Origin: Plumapathes pennacea
Lineage: Eukaryota; Cnidaria; Anthozoa; Antipatharia; Myriopathidae
Assembly (NCBI GenBank): GCA_964036295.1
Contig: OZ038463.1
Location: 1,302,001-1,366,000, forward strand
Reading direction: 5' to 3'
Length of the DNA stretch: 64,000 nt
This document shows, piece after piece, positions 1 to 11,457 of this stretch (position 1 is its first letter; every line of letters starts with the position of its first letter). The position numbers and the translations under genes are program-made. The notes beneath the pieces were generated by a model, which had not been told where the DNA came from, did no database searches, and worked only from the letters and a program-made list of their open reading frames with translations.

Positions 1-210
1 TCATAAAATACAATAAATGATGGTCGGTAAAGCAAACGTTTCCAGCAGCCCTTCGAAGACCAAAACAGCTTCAATGCAAAAAACGGGTTAATTTGACTTT
101 TGGAGCTGAAATAGCTCTTTTGAATTTACAGTGCAGACACATGCTTTAATATCGTTGCAGTAGACCTAACGGAAACAATGTACTGTAATGTGTTGTCACC
201 GAGAGTGTTG

Positions 211-1644
211 TCACCAGACTCTCCCATCTGCATAGGCCGGGTGTTGGGCGGCGTACTGGTGCCTGGCTTGAGTCTGTTCATAATTTGCTTGAATCAAAGT
301 AGCGTGTGTGGTCTGCTCTTCCTTGCGATTCAATGAACGCTGCGTCATTTCCAGTCTAAGGAGAAGAAGAAAAGCAAGGAACGTTGCAAGACAAATTTAT
401 GATAAATTTTGTTGTTGGGCGGAGAGTGCGTCGTGCTGTTGTTGTTGTTGTTGTTGTTGTCGCGCGCTTTTTCTTTTAATTTTGGACTTAGTTTGATTTT
501 TTCAGAGGTACACAGCAACCACGTGGCTACAAAGTACTATCACCTGACTGATTGGAGAGTTTCTTAGTCACACGGTTAAGTGGCCTGGGCAACAGGGACC
601 TGTACCACTTTGTGACGTAATTGCATTCGAGTCGCTTACCTTGCCGTGGCCTCCACGTGTTCTCTGTCTTCGTTCTCAGTCAAAATGCTCACGTTGATCG
701 GTGATATGGTAAATGGAGTGCCATATATGAACGCCTGCAGGAGAAATATCAGACAAACAAGATTTGCAACATAGTCACGAGTTTCAATTTCAGTCGACCT
801 GCAGTTGGGCGGTGAAAGTTATAAGACCGTACGTTTTAGGATTTAATTGGACAATTGGCTTACTATTGCTTTACGGCTAACAAACTACATGCAAAGTATA
901 AAACTTGTTTTATTAGCTGCATCAGGAATTATATATTGAAAAGCAGCAACTGAAATTGGATCGCAGTAAAATGCTCGCTTGTTGGTCGTTGTGCGGAAGT
1001 ATTTCTACGGAAGGTTGTTGTGCCGAAGTTGGCCGTTATGAAGAGGTTTGAAAACATATACAAAATGGCAGACGGGCAAGTAATCCTGGACATTGTCAGG
1101 ATCTTTCTAAAGCAGATGTCGCAATTAGTGAAGTATTAATTATTTCATGGGCGGCATGCACTCTCGATAAGTAAACTAGTGCATCAAACCCTTTCCTCTG
1201 TTTGTTTAGCAACCAATAGATCTGTTTCTTCGGGCGTAACAACAGACTGCTCACCTGTCCTGAATCATACAAATCCAGCGCTTTTTGTACAGAATCCTCA
1301 TCACAGAATAGTACCCAAGCTATACCGGTCGGTTTCCTTAAGATCTGGTCCTAAGAAAAAACAACCTCAGCATCAAGTCGAGCAGCTGGAGACCTTCACA
1401 ACTTGTCGAATTCCTTTCTTTTAAACTTAAAAGCTTTACGTTTTCTGGTCGGATGAATGAAATATTCCGTTACTTAGATATATAGAAGAACTGATTCTGT
1501 ATTTCATATTCCGTCGTGGAGAATCACTGATGAACACTGATACCTTCACCAAATAAATTTCCTTCACACTGGAATCAGCCTCGTCTTCGAGCAGTCCCTC
1601 TAACTTCTCTGACGTCACGCTCAGAGCCAGGTTACTGATATACA
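211..1644 (-). CDS. RRM-domain RNA-binding protein, last four exons (5' end not found)
   Basis: Four minus-strand exons join in phase: 1644-1544, 1350-1255, 734-640 and 355-211 (TGA at 213-211). Each is bounded by AG and GT, for example a clear pyrimidine tract before 355. The first exon carries an RNP2-like VYISNL strand, the second a GIAWVLF strand in the RNP1 position, and the third starts with AFIYGTPFTI, the usual last RRM strand. Together they make one RRM fold split across three exons, followed by a polar, Gln-rich tail of about 70 residues ending in GRVW. At least 145 residues are visible. Known role of the fold: single-stranded RNA binding; the target cannot be told. The exon at 1644 needs an upstream exon ending in phase 1, which I did not find, so the start codon is missing. 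The gene lies downstream of and parallel to the LRR gene. Confidence 0.7.
437..460. repeat. (GTT)n microsatellite
   Basis: About eight GTT units. It lies in the last intron of the RRM gene (356-639) and is not coding. Confidence 0.85.
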
Positions 1645-1988
1645 CTGCGCATGAGCGGTGGGAAGCCAGCTACAAAATTTAAAGTAGTCGTACAAAGTAA
1701 ACACGAGAAAGCAAGAAAATACAGACAACAAAATCTTTCAAAAAAAGCACAGCCTTTGTGATTGATGCTTGGACTTCGACAGTCATCCTAAAACGCCTTT
1801 AGTGCGTGAAAACTGATGCAGTAGCAAACCTTTGAATTAAGTTAATTAAGCTAATTATAAATCAGTTAATTAGTTAATAATTCATCGGTTAATTATAACA
1901 ATTCTGCCAATCCTTAAGCTACCATCAACAATATTTGAGAGACAAGGTCCTACGAAGGAAATATCGTGTACTACAAATTTTGTCTTCA
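1645..1988. other. AT-rich gene-free stretch
   Basis: No convincing exon is visible. The missing 5' exon of the RRM gene could lie here or further upstream. Around 1830-1890 there is a run of TTAATTA-like words. Confidence 0.5.
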
Positions 1989-2296
1989 TTAGTGTCCGCT
2001 GACCTGAAGCCACGTAGGCGTTCCTTTGTCTGCTCCAATAACCAGATCCCAATCCTTTCTGGACAGACGCAGGGGCTGTTGAGCAGCACTGGAGAGCACA
2101 GCAGATATGTGAAGAGCGTCAAATAAGGTGAGAGTCCGCCGATGACGAGCAGAGTAGTCAGTCTGTACGGCAATGCTGTCCAGTATCGGGCCCAGTTCTC
2201 CTGGTAATCCGCCCAACCCGGTCAAGATTAAGGTAAACTTCGGGGGGAGAACGGGGTAATCCCGGCATGCAACTCGAGCGTCATCCAGGGTGATGC
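1989..2296 (-). CDS. Candidate orphan or alternative terminal exon
   Basis: After the acceptor-like CTAATTTAG, a minus-strand frame stays open for 102 codons, from 2296 to a TAA at 1991-1989. It encodes a GC-richer, protein-like sequence beginning ITLDDARVACRDYP and ending TWLQVSGH. The exon opens with two bases and so needs a phase-1 donor. The final LRR exon contains a weak GTCCGT donor at the right phase, just before its stop, so this could be an alternative LRR 3' end. It also contains an in-frame CAG-GTCAGC donor, so it might be an internal exon of something else. I do not recognise the protein. The poly(A) signal at 2377-2382 lies before it and argues against routine use by the LRR gene. 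Confidence 0.3.
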
Positions 2297-2376
2297 CTAA
2301 ATTAGGATAGTGGAAATTTTGAAAATTGTTTAATCGAAGACGTCAGAAAATACGTAACTATAAAACACTATCTTTT

Positions 2377-2382
2377 TTATTA
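2377..2382 (-). promoter_or_regulatory. Possible poly(A) signal of the LRR gene
   Basis: AATAAA on the minus strand, about 100 bases after the LRR stop codon at 2478. The position fits a short 3' UTR. Confidence 0.4.
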
Positions 2383-2414
2383 TTACTGATAAGCTATGTG
2401 AACGCTTAATCTAA

Positions 2415-2415
<1 letters not shown>

Positions 2416-2460
<45 letters not shown>

Positions 2461-2468
2461 ACACACAT
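2416..2468. repeat. (AC)n microsatellite
   Basis: About 25 CA units with one CAT interruption, immediately downstream of the LRR stop codon and so in its 3' UTR. Confidence 0.9.
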
Positions 2469-2477
2469 ATCCCCAAA

Positions 2478-5400
2478 CTACCACGGACCTAACGTCTCAG
2501 CCACCGCGTGGAATATCTTGTCCATGTCTTCCTCCCCTACGGGTTGCTGTTGATTCTTGAGATCGAGGTAGCACAACTCGGAGGCTGGTGTGAGCCTGCG
2601 CACTAGTGCAACTAAACCAGAGAGGCCGATGCAGTTATTGGCTAGAGATAGCGACGTCAGCTCGTCCAGTTTGTCTGTTATTGAGTCTGACAGATTTTCA
2701 GCCCCACTGCTGCGAATCTGAAACGAGGGAAATATAAGTTGGAGGAATAATGGTGCGTAGCTCCATTGCTGGAAGTGAAGTGTACGCGACTAAGGCGTTA
2801 GGCCTGTTTCACTTCCAAGAGTGGTCAACTTTAGTTTTCTCCTTAATTTTTCCATCCAGAGATATACAGTAAGGAGAACATACCACTTAATAGTTTGCTT
2901 GGATGAAAGTTGATTAGACGATCAATTTTCACCTCATACGCTTTCCTGCTCATTTTCATACTCATACTCTTTTCACCACCAAAGCAAACACGGTGCATTT
3001 CTATTGTCTAAATACAACAAACACGTACCTTATTCATTGAGAAATTCAGCGACACCAAGGAGCACTTGTTGGTGAGATTCTCCAACAGATTGTTTATCGT
3101 GCTGTCTGTGAGACGGTTACTTGACAAATTCAGCTCAGTCAGCCTTAGAGTCTGCCCAAGGGCCACCATCAAACTTTTTACGTCTTTGTCATTCAAACTA
3201 CAACCAGACAAGGAAAGCGACAGCAGCGTGAAGTGCATTGTGGGTGCCTCATTTCCCAGCATCCTCTGCAAAGCATCTGTCCCGGATAGTTTGACGCCAT
3301 CCAGTATCAGAGATGTGAGCCCACAGTCATTGGGAGCTTCCTTACAAATGAGTTCGTTAAGCTGGCAGACACTTGCCGACGATATTTTACATTTCTTCAG
3401 AATTAATGTCTTCAGTTTGGTCAGCAGGGGTGTTTTCTGCAGGACTTTGGTGATGTCATCAGCGTCATTTAGAGAAAGGTCCAGACACTCTAGCTTGAAG
3501 GAAACTTCTAGTTATTAAGAGAAAAAGAGGGACAAAGAGGTATTGGACGCTTTCTCTAGTAAGCTAAACAGTAAATGTAAAGGAACACTATATTTATACA
3601 CGGTAAGTATGTTTCAGCTTGCAGCTGGTGGAGCCTGTAGGAAACAAACAGGTTCGGAAGGAAAAAGCCGTTGGGAGTTGCCTCCCCGGGTGATAAACCT
3701 ACTACGGCAAGGGCCTTGGGAATTGAACCCACGACTTCCCGGTTAAGAGCTTCATTACGGTTTCTGGTCCATTACCCCAGACCACTCGACCACTGAATCA
3801 GTTATCACAATTCTCCGTATAAAAAAATGAATTATGTCCCTAAATTTTGAATAAACCTGACTTAAATTTTGCGAGTAAAAAGCGCGGTCATTCACTACTC
3901 TACGTTACCTTGGTTACCAGTGGAGCGGCAAAGGCCAATAACGCCCTCGGGTGTCAAGAGCTCATTATTAGACAATGTCAGTAAGGTCAAGTCCCGAAGC
4001 ATTCCAGGAACTAATTCGGCCAAATTTACCAGTCTGTCATCAGTCAGCGAACAGCCGGACAGGTTGAGTCGACAGAGGACTGGGACTGTTTTGTGTAGTG
4101 ACACTGTGAAGAGCACCGCAATTGAAACTGAGTTAGAAGTCGCCACTAAATCCTGGTTTCTGAATATTACACTTCAACGCAAATTTGGGGCTCGTAAAAT
4201 ATTTATTGGATGATCAATCTGCATATTTTATTTAGACAAGAAGCAGTGCATTCTCACTAGACGGTATTTTTCGCACAAATAACGAGTTTAGAACGATTTA
4301 GCTTGACTCTCACGTTTACAAGCAAGCAGAGCTTATCGCGAAAGTGCGAGCAACAAGTACAATGAAGAACGCGCAAAAACAGAAACCTGAACGACACCAT
4401 GCTACCCCCTTCCCTCCCCTCCCTTCCAGCTCACCTGTATGCTCCCTCCATTTCTCTAAATCTTCGTCACACAAAACCTTAGTGTTTTCAAGAGTGACGT
4501 CATACAGCTTTGGGTGTCCGATACAAGCAACGATCAAATGCATCAAAGAGCCGACGTTTGCGACCTGCAACACATCATCGTGCATAGATATTTCAGTTAG
4601 AACTTACAGGACAGTGGGTTTTCTAGTCGCTAATTTTTCCCTACAACAGTTATTTATCACCTTTCCTAACAGTTGGTAATGCATCATAAAATAGTACATT
4701 TCGAGTAAAATAACGCACTAGTCACGAATCGCGAATATGCGCGACGACTCTATTATCATTTATTTTGTCATTGTGCAAGAGTTTAGCAGATCTGTCTAGT
4801 AAGAATATTTTATGACAGAAAAAAAAAGGCGGGTCAGGGATTTAGGTTCAGTTTTTCACTGAACTTTACTCTTTGGGTCTCTGGTTGGAGTGTAGTCTAC
4901 TGATGTACCTCGTGCCCTCCTGCGTTTATCGTGGTCAAACTTGTGTTCGTCTGGATTCCCTTGCTGAGCGCTGCCATCCCTTCCGCTCCAATATCAGTTC
5001 GATGGACGTCAAGACGTCTCAGAGGGCAATCTGTTCTCTGGGGAGCAGTCACTTACAGTTAGTAAATTTATAATATGCTCAAAAAATGCTGTTGGCCAAA
5101 GATAAGTGCGTATATGTGCGATTAAATTCTCAAAGTTGACAAACGATTTGTGTACATGTGATGTCAACCAAACACATACACATACCTTTAGAATCTCGGC
5201 CAAGCTTTTACCAAACGAATCGCCCAGCTGGTTGTTGCTGGCGTCCATTTCTTCCAGAGTTTTATTTCCACCCTCGGAATTCAGAGCTTCACAAATGAGT
5301 GACACATCGCTGGCTGCACAGCTGGAGAACTTCAGTCTCTTCAGTGACTTGTTCTGCTTCAAAGCTGGACCCACACAGCGAGAAAAATAATCCTTACCCA

Positions 5401-8400
5401 GGTTGTTGCCCGATACATCGAGCGACTCCAGGGAACAGTTATGAGACAACATGACGCCAATACATGCCTGGTAAAAGTAAACATGGTCACTTGATGTGTA
5501 TGTACCGGTATATATACTCGGTTCATCTTAGCGTTTCCCCAATTCGTTCACGCGCGCACCGACAACTTTACCCGCACTCCTTCAATACATGTTCACTCAA
5601 ACAGTTTCTTCTGAATGGCCAAGAGAATTTGCACAGATGAAAACAGATGAAACCAGTTTTCACAATTTTATACTAGCCTGCGTAGCTGCGGCTCTCAGGG
5701 AAGGGAAGGGATGGAAAGGGAAGGGGACTGGTGCGAGCGCGTGGGAGGAAGGGGAATGGGGAGGTGGGGGGAGGGAGAACCATCCCTTCCCTTCCCCTAG
5801 AGCCGCAGCTACGCAGGCTAGTATAAAGTTGTCTTTTTTTGGCTTTTTTTAAATTGAACCATACTGTACACGTTCTGCAGATGAATGAACACTGCTTACC
5901 GGCAACAAGCATCTAAAAATTTAGCACACTGAACACAGTTAAAGAAATATATGGCATTCTCTGGCATGGGCATGCAAATTTGACAGTTAGCTAATTGATA
6001 GAAAAACATGTCCTGCAAGTGTGAAATATGTGAATGAGTAAAAAATATATATAATGCCATACTTACTGAGCTGTCTGTGTCGCCTTGGTTGTTTGCCAAG
6101 TTCAACGATCTTAAAGTCGAGTTTCTTGCCACAGCAAGGCAAACAACTCGAAATCCTTGAGGACCCAGATGGTTTCCGGATAAGTCAAGTTCCCTCAGGT
6201 TTACTAACCTGCTCATCAAAGCTCCGAGATTGGATTCCCTGGATGGTAAGGCCCGCATCAGCTGTAGTGACGTCACATTAGGGGAGGCAATGTTCAGGAT
6301 GTGTTGGCATGGTAATGCCTTGCACGCTACGCGCAATGCAGTTGCGAGCTTTAGCTCGGCCTTGACATCTCTTTCTCGAGCTTTGCGGTCGCTGGGATCA
6401 GATTCCGGTCTTGGGCTGTCGTTTGGCCTCCCTACGCTTTGTGATGAAGATGATTTATCTGCAGCTGTCTCCAATGCTAAATTGTCGTCCAGTTCTTGTC
6501 CATTGTGTGAAAATGTTGGTTCTCTTGCAGCCGTTTCCAGCGGCTTTGAGTCTTCCTTTGGACCTTGTTCAGTCTGCGGTGAAACTGGTGTTGAGCCATG
6601 ATAGCTTGTTTCTGAATTAAGTTGCAACGAGGTTGGCTCACTCGTGTCAGTTTGTGCTGTGTAATCATTTAGTTCTTGTATATTTTGTAGTGAAGCTGAA
6701 GAAGGTACGTCTATACTTGGGGCTGTCAGTTTATTGGGTGAGGTATCACTCGACTTGCTTGGATTCTGAGGAGAAATCTGACCATCTCCTGTCAGACTGC
6801 CCTGTATAACTGCAAAAGCGATTTCTGTGGAGTTTTCGGTCTCACAACGGACTTGGTTTTCTATCGCCCCACTGCAGAGACTCTCAGTTTGAGACACACA
6901 AACACTGCTTTGTGTGTTAGTGGTTGGAGCTGATCCTGGGAATAAAGATTCAGACTCAGTTTTGATTTGTGCCATAATTCCATTGTTTTCTTCGTCATGT
7001 TGTCCTTCCATGGTTTCAGTTTCATTCTCTTCATGCATTTTTGCTCGGCTGTCCGTGTCACAGTAATCACCACCAGCAACACAGTTTATAACTTCTTTCT
7101 CGTTTACGTGCACGTCAGTTCTCCCATAATCATTGGCAGCTTCTTCAACTAAATCAGACGTCCTTTTTACGATAACATTTTTACATTCCCTTCCATCAGT
7201 TGTCTCAACCTCAGAGACATTCTGCTCACATTGTCCACTCCCTTTCTCAGTTTCAGTATAGTGGAGTTCTTTTCCTTCAATTTCTAACTTATTCCTGGGA
7301 AGCTTTTCCACAATTCCAGCTGTGTGATTTGCATCTCCCACATTCTCTACCAATTTGTGTTGATGACACGAGTCTCCTTTTTCTTTACCTGATATCAAAT
7401 CTTGGCTCTGAGACTCAATTTCGCTGCATTCTGTTTCTTTAGAATCGGCTTTTCCGCGCTGTTTGTCCTGGAAATCTTTACCCGCTTCACTGATGTTCAA
7501 CAGCTCATCAACATTGTTTGTGTTAACCGCCAAAGTGAAAGACCCTTGTTCAATATCCCCTGGATTTTCCAAGCAAGTTGTGATCTCCTTTCCAGCATCT
7601 ACCCTATTCCTTTCACGTGCAACATGAAATGATGTGTAAGCAGACAAATCAGGTTCTTTATCGGTCTCTCCTACGGGCAAGACTTCCGCTGATTTAGCGG
7701 CAGTTTTAATATCATTTGGCTCTTCAGTGAAATCAGTATCTTTCTTTGGTGTCATCTCTCTGCCTGCAATGAATCATGGACCTCTTTACACAGCAGTTTT
7801 TCATTGGCTGTCGTATAGAACCCAAAGCAATGGGGCCGTGAGAAAAAACTTTCGACCAACCAGAAGCTAGAGCAGTTTTCAAATGACTACCAAAAATCTA
7901 ATCGTGCGGTTGCGCTCTGCTTGGTTTTATTTCGCATTTTCTACGCTTTTGCATTGGTTCAAAAACAACCTTGGCGATTACTTAAACCAATCAAGCGTCC
8001 AGCAAAACGCAGAAACCACATTATTGCCGTTGATAGCCAATCAAAACCCACGTTACTTAGTGCAAGGCTCCGAAAAGGAGGGTGGAGGGTGAGAGAGGGT
8101 ATTTTCACATCACTTTCAGGTGGATATATGTGTCATTTACTGATGTACAGGTAGGGGCTGCAGGTTTAATTGTAATCTCAGTCTGAAGTAGGTTCCCTGC
8201 ACTGTCCATTTCATCACAGCTCATGTCTAGTGTGGGCCATTCAATTTTGACAGAATGATGCACAAACGTACGTTCCGATGTGTTGATTAGAAACTTCGCA
8301 AATTATGGGAGACCAATTAAATGTTTTTGAGAGCACAGGCGGCCCAAGCTGATTGACTGTGTGACGTCACGGTTGGGTTTTATAAGAAAATGTATGGGAG

Positions 8401-8819
8401 ATTTTAGTCGATCGATAACTCAAAAAATATCGCTAGAATAGAGCTTAGACTTGCTAACCTTGTTGTGGTGGTGGTTTTCTTGCTGCTGCAGCGATTTCAG
8501 CGTGTTTCGCTGAATTTTTCCTCTCTAACAGAAAGAATTTCGAAATCGCTACAGCAGCAAGAAAACCACCACCACAACAAGGTTAGCAAGTCTAAGCTCT
8601 ATTCTCGCAATAATTTTCGAGTTATCGATCGACTAAAATCTCCCATACATTTTCTTATAAAACCCAACCGTGACGGCACACAGTCAATCAGCTTGGGCCG
8701 CCTGTGTTGAGAGGGGAGGAGAGAGGAAATGATAGCCCTGCGGAGGAGCCGATCTTACCAATTCGAGGATCAGTATGGCCTGACGCTGCATCAATCTGAT
8801 GGCTTGCTCCACAACCCAT
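2478..8819 (-). CDS. N-myristoylation-motif leucine-rich-repeat protein, seven exons, complete
   Basis: Exons on the minus strand: 8819-8759, 7763-6067, 5467-5186, 4564-4435, 4145-3909, 3507-3029 and 2717-2478 (stop TAG). The phases agree at all six junctions and give 1041 residues. Exon 1 is tiny and encodes MGCGASHQIDAASG: Gly2 plus Cys3 is a classic myristoylation/palmitoylation signal, so membrane anchoring is likely. The in-frame ATG at 7755 is internal. Residues 25 to about 490 are acidic, Ser/Thr/Glu-rich and probably disordered. From about residue 510 to the end there are ribonuclease-inhibitor-type LRRs such as LRELDLSGNHLG, LESLDVSGNNLG, LCRLNLSGCSLTDD and LTELNLSSNRLTD. Such LRRs bind proteins; the partner is unknown. 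They recall the C-terminal LRRs of TONSL, but no TPR or ankyrin repeats precede them, so I assign no symbol. The acceptor at 4145 (TTTAG) is weak but is the only one that keeps phase. Confidence 0.82.
3648..3795 (-). mobile_element. tRNA-derived SINE
   Basis: Read on the minus strand it has an A box (TGGTCGAGTGG) and, about 60 bases on, a B box (GGTTCAATTCC), followed by a non-tRNA body. Spacing resembles a Leu/Ser-type tRNA with a long variable arm, but the acceptor stem does not close. It lies in an LRR-gene intron. Confidence 0.65.
5662..5832. mobile_element. Foldback element with TAGCCTGCG arms (copy 1)
   Basis: Arms CTAGCCTGCGTAGCTGCGG and its complement close a hairpin around a G/A-rich centre. 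The inverted match extends outward through TTTATAC to an imperfect ACAA. It sits in the LRR-gene intron between 5468 and 6066. The open frames over it are by-products of the purine-rich core. Confidence 0.8.
8334..8706. mobile_element. 373-bp MITE with ~130-bp inverted arms and 7-bp target duplication
   Basis: The termini CACAGGCGGCCCAAGC and GCTTGGGCCGCCTGTG start arms that match almost throughout. TTGAGAG flanks both ends (8327-8333 and 8707-8713). It lies in intron 1 of the LRR gene, about 50 bases from the exon-1 donor. Confidence 0.85.
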
Positions 8820-9460
8820 TGCTAATCCGGCTGTGAAATAAACGGCAGTCTGTCAGCTTCCTAATCAGTTATACTGTTATCAGTATAAAAGTTTCGAAAA
8901 AGTTATAAAAATTTTCTTCGAGAGTCGGTTCCTAATTTGCTCTGCTTTTGGAGCTTTAATTAGGATTGATATCAGAAGAGAAGTTTTACTTGGTTTGTTT
9001 AAATGAGCGTGCTGACTAAGCGTATCATCACAGTCATAACAACAACCAACACAACAACAACAACAAAGCGATCAGTGAAAAGACAGGCGACAGATCATAC
9101 TTGCCAAATACTTCAAAGGAAACGATTTTAAGGCCACTGCGCTGATGCCTGCAGCTCGCTATTTGAATTTTAAAACGAATCAGTAGCAAGCACGAAGCTC
9201 TCCAGGCAACACGATCCGATCGATTATCCATGCAAACCATTCGCCATGTTGGTTGTGCCTAAACCGTACCAACAGGACAGCCGCGCAAGACTGAAAACGA
9301 GTTTAGACCCGATCGCCTCACGACCGAGAATCGGACGATGTCGGTAAATCCAAGATGGCGTGTATTTTATCGAACGATGAAATGGACAAGGCCTTTAATA
9401 TCGAGTTAAGTGAAATAACATCGCTTCTTTTCATCATAGTTCAGACGATTATAATACATA
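8820..9460. other. Presumed promoter side of the LRR gene; no gene resolved
   Basis: Upstream of the LRR start codon. It has a (CAA)n-like run at 9045-9068 and, near 9340-9360, a good start context (CCAAGATGGCG) opening a 73-codon plus-strand frame that soon enters repeat sequence. I see no exon boundary that would make it a gene. Confidence 0.4.
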
Positions 9461-9468
9461 TTGAACCT

Positions 9469-10340
9469 CGTGGCGAACTAAACTGTAGAAAATGTGACGT
9501 GTCCTTCCCGCTGGTACGGTGTAATCGTCCCTGTTGTACCAACGGGAAGGACAGTGAAATAACTCGACTATTTTAGTCGAGGATCATTTTAAGTGAAGAG
9601 TAAGTGTATCTTCAATAAAATCAAGTGGCATCTCTTCCTTTGATGGTGATTTAGAGAACTGAGGCGAACTAAACTGTGGAAAATGTGATGTGTCCTTCCC
9701 GCTGGTACGATGGAGTCCCGGGGGGGGGGGGGGGGGGGTATTCCCATATATGTCCTATATAGGTATGTTCCGCCCGATAGGGTATCATTTTCAGGGTCTT
9801 CTGTCTTATTTTACATTTTCATGTCTCAAACAGGGTTATTTTCTCAAGATCCTCTCCTCTTCCCCTCCCCCCCTCAACCACACTTTTTTGCACTCACCAC
9901 TTTTTCACGTGTCCAGTCTTGAACAGGGTATCCAATTAGAGCACTTTGTCTTAGACAGGGTAGCAAAATTTCCATTTTTGTGTCTTGAATAGGGTCAGGG
10001 TTATATGGAGTCGGCGGAACACCCCTACCCAAATTCCTATTGAGTACCCCCCCACCCTGGGATGGAGTTCGATCGTACCAGCGGGAAATAACCAGACAAC
10101 CTTTAACTGTATCTTCAGTCGAGGATATACAGAGTAAAATGTACCATCGGAAACTCAAGTAGAATTGCTTGACTGAATTATATTTGACACAAAATGAGCC
10201 TCACAGTGAAGCAGAGTATAGTAAAGTGTGGTGCCCTTTCTGCTGGTACGCTGTCTTTGGATCGTACCAGCTGGAAGGACAGAGTGGAATAACTCAATTA
10301 TTTTAGCTTAGGATGTTAAGAGTAAATATATAATCTCTCC
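9469..10340. repeat. Three related GCTGGTACG hairpin units
   Basis: Each unit has a head with CCTTCCCGCTGGTACG or a variant (about 9469-9522, 9664-9708, 10205-10245) and a tail with the complement CGTACCAGCGGGAA or a variant (about 9530-9600, 10073-10150, 10262-10340). Heads share GCGAACTAAACTGT and tails share TTAGTCGAGGAT-like words. Unit 2 is split by the element at 9717-10060. Confidence 0.65.
9717..10060. mobile_element. Poly(G)-headed element inserted in a hairpin loop, 8-bp target duplication
   Basis: GATGGAGT flanks it exactly at 9709-9716 and 10061-10068. The left end is CCC then a long G run and GTATTCCC; the right end is TTGAGTACCCCCCCACC. The ends are imperfect inverted repeats. 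An 8-bp duplication fits hAT-type transposition (inference). No transposase frame is visible. Confidence 0.7.
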
Positions 10341-11449
10341 TTTAATTGATGTCTCATACTGCTATCAGAAAGACTACTGCAGGAAAAATGTTGACAGATA
10401 ATTTTGCCGAGCTGCCTTCTTGGGTGCCTTGAAAGCTCACAAAGGAGGGCAGGAAAACAAACAGAACTTTACATATTATGTGTATTGTTGGGTTGATTAC
10501 TGTGTGAATAAAGAAAAAAATATGTAACACAAGAGTGCTTGTAATGTGTCATTGTTTTACAAATTGACCCCTTTCCCCCTACCCATTGTGCACAGATCAT
10601 TCACACACAAATAATAGAAATTATGCCAACCCCATACAAGAACATGTTATGTAGTGAGAAAGAAACAATATTAATGGGAAAATCATGGCTTTACAATAAG
10701 TTCAATGACTAATTAAGAAATTGCATATTTCCAAATCCATGGGTCACTATATTATTATCTCATGGGATGGTCATGGCATAAAAGATCAATTTTTTGGTGT
10801 AAATGACATTATATGAGACAACCTGAAATGTTCTGTACACACCTTCAGCTGCCTTTTCTTATTATATGCAGGTAATTGACCGTTCATATATTCAGTTACT
10901 GTCATGTCAACAGTGTTGCTGAAATACCTCTCATATGTTTATATTAAAAAATCATGACCACTTATAATAATGTTAATATCTATACCAAGTATGAAAGGGG
11001 ATGCTCTTTATGTACCATCACTATGTAAATCAAACCAACTGAGCAATTTGAACTAAACCAGCTATATTATTTTAGGCAATGCCTATGACAGCAAGTGCTC
11101 ACAAGGCAGGTATAAATACTTCTGATCTGCTAACAATTCATGTGCATTATATTTACCATTGTAAGAAATATTGGTGTGTGCATCTGTCTCTTCATATATG
11201 AAAAGGCAGTTTGCTGTCAAATTCTAATATTGCTGTGCACTACTCTTTCTGAAAGCCAATGTACATCACACCAATCAAAAACAATATTTATGAGAAATGC
11301 ACATATGATAAATAATGATGAAATTGTCTGTTGCCTGTTTGTCTGTCTGTCTATCTCGGGGTCTATCTCTATTTTTATAAGATGATAGTCTTTCTAAAAG
11401 CCTGTGAAGTAATTGAGTTATTTCACTCTGTCCTTCCAGCTGGTACGAA
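10263..11449. mobile_element. Possible 1.19-kb non-autonomous element with ~38-bp TIRs
   Basis: CGTACCAGCTGGAAGGACAG at the left is repeated inverted at the right, and the match continues through AACTCAATTA with one mismatch. The interior is AT-rich and encodes nothing recognisable. I could not find a clean target duplication. The left TIR is also the tail of the third hairpin unit. Confidence 0.5.
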
Positions 11450-11457
11450 TGCGATGA

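Noticed and set aside
3066..3518. 150-codon plus-strand frame
   Set aside because: It is antisense to an LRR exon whose frame and splice sites fit the rest of the gene.
3648..3795. tRNA-Leu/Ser gene on the minus strand
   Set aside because: Internal promoter boxes only; no closed acceptor stem and a non-tRNA body.
5589..5912. Overlapping frames on both strands over the G/A-rich region
   Set aside because: They come from the foldback element's purine-rich core.
6230..6601. 123-codon plus-strand frame
   Set aside because: Antisense shadow of the long LRR-gene exon.
7755..7755. ATG at 7755 as the LRR start codon
   Set aside because: An acceptor lies 8 bases upstream and the exon at 8819-8759 joins in phase and supplies an earlier Met in a lipidation motif.
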